Shown piece by piece: positions 61,266 to 64,000 of a stretch of 64,000 bases of DNA. The notes below the pieces were generated by a model. It saw nothing but the letters and a program-made list of their open reading frames with translations, had not been told where the DNA came from and did not search any database. Where the stretch lies: the NCBI RefSeq assembly GCF_006715025.1, contig NZ_VFMK01000001.1, positions 248,001-312,000 on the forward strand, in the 5' to 3' direction. The translations under genes were made by a program, and so were the position numbers. Each line of letters starts with the position of its first letter. The stretch's first letter is position 1. Origin of the DNA: Serratia fonticola (lineage in GTDB: Bacteria > Pseudomonadota > Gammaproteobacteria > Enterobacterales > Enterobacteriaceae).

Positions 61266-62518
61266 TGACTTTTTCACTTTTCGGCGATAAATTTACCCGT
61301 TACGCGGGCATCACCCGCTTAATGGACGATCTGAACGAAGGCCTGCGAACGCCAGGGGCCATCATGCTCGGCGGCGGTAATCCAGCGCAAATCCCCGAGA
61401 TGGAAAGCTACTTCAGGCAGCTTTGTCAGGAGATGCTCGATCAGGGCAAACTGACCGAGGCGTTATGCAACTATGATGGTCCACAGGGTAAAGATGCTCT
61501 GCTGAAAGCACTGGCTAAACTGCTACAAGAAGAACTTGGCTGGCAGATCGAACCACAGAATATTGCGCTGACAAACGGCAGCCAAAGCGCGTTTTTCTAC
61601 TTGTTTAACCTGTTCGCTGGCCGCTATGCCGACGGCCGCCGCCGCCGCGTTCTGTTCCCGCTGGCGCCAGAGTACATCGGCTATGCCGATTCCGGGTTGG
61701 ATGAAGGGCTGTTTGTCTCAGCCAAACCCAACATCGAACTGCTGCCAGACGGCCAGTTCAAGTATCACGTCGATTTTGAACATCTGAATATCGGCGAAGA
61801 TATCGGCATGATCTGCGTCTCACGCCCGACCAACCCAACCGGTAACGTGATCACCGACGAAGAGCTGATGAAACTTGATCTGCTGGCGCAGCAGCGTGAT
61901 ATCCCGCTGGTAATCGATAACGCTTATGGCGTGCCGTTTCCCGGAATTATCTTCAGTGAAGCCACACCATTGTGGAATCCGAACATCATTCTGTGCATGA
62001 GCCTCTCCAAACTCGGCCTGCCGGGATCGCGCTGCGGCATCGTTATTGCCGACGAAAAAGTCATCACGGCGCTGACCAATATGAATGGCATTATCAGTCT
62101 GTCGCCAGGCAGCATCGGCCCTGCCTTGGCTACACAGATGATTGAACGCGGCGATCTGCTGCGCTTGTCTAACGAAGTGATTCGGCCGTTCTACCAACAA
62201 CGTGTCGAGCAGACCATCGCTATTATCCGCCGTTATCTGTCACCCGAGCGCTGCCTGATCCACAAACCGGAAGGTGCCATCTTCCTCTGGCTGTGGTTCA
62301 AGGATTTACCGATCACCACCGAACTGCTGTACCAGCGCTTGAAGAAACGTGGGGTGCTGATGGTTCCAGGCCATTACTTCTTCCCAGGATTGGAGCATGA
62401 ATGGCCGCACACGCATCAATGTATGCGCATGAACTATGTGCCGAATCCGGAAGATATTGAGCGAGGGGTGATGATCCTGGCAGAAGAGATTGAACGTGCC
62501 CATCAGGACGCCGGGTAA
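61265..62518 (+). CDS. avtA: Valine-pyruvate aminotransferase
   Basis: PLP-dependent transaminase C linking valine and alanine synthesis. 417 residues, as in E. coli. MTFSLFGDKFTRYAGITRLM at 61265 fits the family N terminus; an in-frame ATG at 61253 lies in the ERIC end. PLP lysine in LCMSLSKLGLPGSRCGIVIA; VSRPTNPTGNVITDEEL and the C-terminal MRMNYVPNPEDIERGV match. The whole initiation region derives from the ERIC element and lacks a good Shine-Dalgarno. Next to malS as in E. coli. Confidence 0.95.
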   Translation: MTFSLFGDKFTRYAGITRLMDDLNEGLRTPGAIMLGGGNPAQIPEMESYFRQLCQEMLDQGKLTEALCNYDGPQGKDALLKALAKLLQEELGWQIEPQNIALTNGSQSAFFYLFNLFAGRYADGRRRRVLFPLAPEYIGYADSGLDEGLFVSAKPNIELLPDGQFKYHVDFEHLNIGEDIGMICVSRPTNPTGNVITDEELMKLDLLAQQRDIPLVIDNAYGVPFPGIIFSEATPLWNPNIILCMSLSKLGLPGSRCGIVIADEKVITALTNMNGIISLSPGSIGPALATQMIERGDLLRLSNEVIRPFYQQRVEQTIAIIRRYLSPERCLIHKPEGAIFLWLWFKDLPITTELLYQRLKKRGVLMVPGHYFFPGLEHEWPHTHQCMRMNYVPNPEDIERGVMILAEEIERAHQDAG

Positions 62519-62523
62519 ACCTC

Positions 62524-62547
62524 AGGGGCTCTGCTGGCAGAGCCCCT
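62524..62547 (+). terminator. Terminator between convergent avtA and yidE
   Basis: AGGGGCTCTGC (62524-62534), TG, GCAGAGCCCCT (62537-62547), followed by GTTTTGT. An 11-bp stem, six bases after the avtA stop; serves avtA. Confidence 0.88.
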
Positions 62548-62556
62548 GTTTTGTCA

Positions 62557-64000
62557 CTACATCGCCCAGAACAGTACGGCCAGCAACTGCGGTGACATAA
62601 TGCGCAGGAACATCGCCAACGGATAGACCGTAGCGTAGGACAGCGCGGCTGCACCACTGGAAGGATGCAGACCGTTGGCAAAGGCCAACGCCGGTGGATC
62701 GGTCATCGAACCGGCCAGCATACCGGAGAGCGTCAGATAGTTCATCTTGCCCACCACTCTGGCCAGAATCCCCACGGTGATCAGCGGGATCGCGGTAATC
62801 AGCACACCATAGCCAATCCATGCCAACCCTTCACCATGGATCAGGGTATCGATAAAATTGCCCCCGGACTTCAAACCCACCACCGCCAGGAACAGCACGA
62901 TGCCCAACTCACGCAATGCCAGGTTGGCACTCGGCGGCATAAACCAGTAAAGCTTACCGATGCTGCCGATACGCCCCAGGATCAACGCCACCACCAGCGG
63001 ACCACCGGCCAACCCCAGCCGCAACGCCGCCGGGAAACCAGGAATAAACAGTGGGATGGAGCCCAGCAACACCCCAAGGCCGATACCGATAAACACCGGT
63101 AGCATCTGCACCTGTTGCAACTTCTGTTTGGCGTTGCCGACGATAGCCGCCACCGCCTCAATGGATTCCGGCCGCCCCACCAGATTGAGGATATCCCCGA
63201 ACTGCAGCGTAACATTGCTACCGGCCACCAGTTCCACCCCGGAACGATTGAGGCGCGAAATCACCACATCGTATTTCTGCTTCAGATTCAGATCGCGGAT
63301 TTTTTTGCCCAGCACCTTTTCGTTGGTCACCACCGCACGCACCACCTGCAGTGCTGTCCCACGCGTGGAGAGCGAAACGTCCACTTCTTCACCGATCACC
63401 AAGCGGGCATTTTCCAGTTTTTCACGTTTGCCGACCAGATGCAGAAAGTCTCCCAGCTCCAGCTTTTCGTGCGGGGCAGGCACCATCAGTAAATCACCGC
63501 GTTTCAGGCGCGAACAGATGATGTCATCGCTGTTGAGCAATGGTACGCTTCTGATTGCCATGCCCTGCAGGTTAGGGTTACGTACCGCTACGTTCATGGT
63601 TTGCAGCAGCTCACGATTGTTACCCAGGCTGTTTTCAAAGGCTTGTGCTTCCTGCTCGATGTTAATGCGGAAGAACAGCCGGATCAGCCACATCACCAAC
63701 AGGATGCCGCAGATACCGAACGGATAGGCCATGGCATAGCCCATCCCCATGCGGTTGACCAACGCAGGATCGGAGCCCAGATCGGTGAGTATCTGTTGCC
63801 CGGCACCAAGCGCCGGCGTATTGGTGACCGCACCGGAGAACACGCCGAGAATAATCGGCAACGGTACGGCAAACAGCTTGTGAACAATTGCTGCTACCAG
63901 GCCGCCAATCAGCACCAGCAAAATGGCAAAGCCATTGAGCTTAAGGCCGGAAACACGCAGGGACGAGAAGAAACCAGGACCAACCTGAATACCGATGGTG
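62557..64000 (-). CDS. yidE: Putative AspT/YidE/YbjL-family transporter (5' end missing)
   Basis: 481 C-terminal codons lie in the window; E. coli YidE has 553, so about 70 N-terminal residues lie beyond the right edge. The frame continues to base 64000 (TIGIQVGPGFFSSLRVSGLK). Order: membrane helices with FSGAVTNTPALGAGQQIL, two cytoplasmic RCK_C domains (ICSRLKRGDLLMVPAPHEKL; LQFGDILNLVGRPESIEAV), then a second helix bundle with GSMTDPPALAFANGLHPSSG, repeating the AspT-type duplicated motif. Near identical to E. coli YidE, whose substrate is unknown. Confidence 0.94.
   Translation of the reverse strand, partial: TIGIQVGPGFFSSLRVSGLKLNGFAILLVLIGGLVAAIVHKLFAVPLPIILGVFSGAVTNTPALGAGQQILTDLGSDPALVNRMGMGYAMAYPFGICGILLVMWLIRLFFRINIEQEAQAFENSLGNNRELLQTMNVAVRNPNLQGMAIRSVPLLNSDDIICSRLKRGDLLMVPAPHEKLELGDFLHLVGKREKLENARLVIGEEVDVSLSTRGTALQVVRAVVTNEKVLGKKIRDLNLKQKYDVVISRLNRSGVELVAGSNVTLQFGDILNLVGRPESIEAVAAIVGNAKQKLQQVQMLPVFIGIGLGVLLGSIPLFIPGFPAALRLGLAGGPLVVALILGRIGSIGKLYWFMPPSANLALRELGIVLFLAVVGLKSGGNFIDTLIHGEGLAWIGYGVLITAIPLITVGILARVVGKMNYLTLSGMLAGSMTDPPALAFANGLHPSSGAAALSYATVYPLAMFLRIMSPQLLAVLFWAM

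Noticed and set aside
1..64000. tRNA or rRNA genes, CRISPR arrays, prophage, integrases or complete insertion sequences
   Set aside because: None recognised on either strand by reading; small tRNAs could still be missed without a covariance search such as tRNAscan-SE.

Overview
The window reads as chromosome of a Serratia-like member of the Enterobacterales. Gene order and protein sequences are close to the Escherichia coli 78-81 min region (xyl, selAB, mtl, glyQS, tag-yiaC, yiaD, ghrB, malS-avtA) with an fdhE-fdoIHG-fdhD-sodA...yiiM block embedded. ERIC elements, REP-like palindromes and a SpnR/SmaR-style LuxR protein fit Serratia. The genus is an inference; no 16S or other species marker is present.

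Left part (1-15 kb): the end of xylF, then xylAB; a divergent aspartase/C4-dicarboxylate transporter pair with a LysR regulator; a cysteine hydrolase with a GlxA-type AraC regulator; the ECA acetyltransferase wecH; the multidrug pump mdfA; an unnamed TPR plus glycosyltransferase-like protein; and aldB. Middle part (15-43 kb): selB-selA, yibF, a DcrB-like lipoprotein, and the selenocysteine formate dehydrogenase-O operon fdoGHI-fdhE with fdhD. The fdoG gene carries an in-frame UGA followed by a recognisable SECIS hairpin. Then come Fur-type sodA, a chemoreceptor, yiiM, a deleted methyltransferase remnant, yibL, the mannitol operon mtlADR with an array of CRP sites, an AT-rich island encoding a 75-residue bacteriocin-like peptide, yiaF, glyQS, a LuxR solo, and tag-yiaC.

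Right part (43-64 kb): sugar-catabolic cassettes sit between genes that are near-neighbours in E. coli. An RpiR-regulated beta-glucoside PTS with a 6-phospho-beta-glucosidase lies between yiaC and yiaD. A raffinose-type rafR-rafA-rafB locus with two tandem CCGAAACGTTTCGG operators, and a ptxS-kguE-kguK-kguT 2-ketogluconate locus with a perfect AATGGAACCGGTTCCATT operator, lie between yiaD and ghrB. malS, avtA and a partial yidE close the window.

Functional links visible in the window: SelA and SelB would decode the UGA of fdoG, and FdhD and FdhE mature the same enzyme. KguK and GhrB/KguD would together turn 2-ketogluconate into 6-phosphogluconate. PTS import of a beta-glucoside feeds the GH1 enzyme, and RafB feeds RafA. 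The least understood items are the bacteriocin-like peptide, the TPR/glycosyltransferase-like protein and the orphan LuxR receptor. No tRNA, rRNA, CRISPR array, intact insertion sequence or prophage was recognised.
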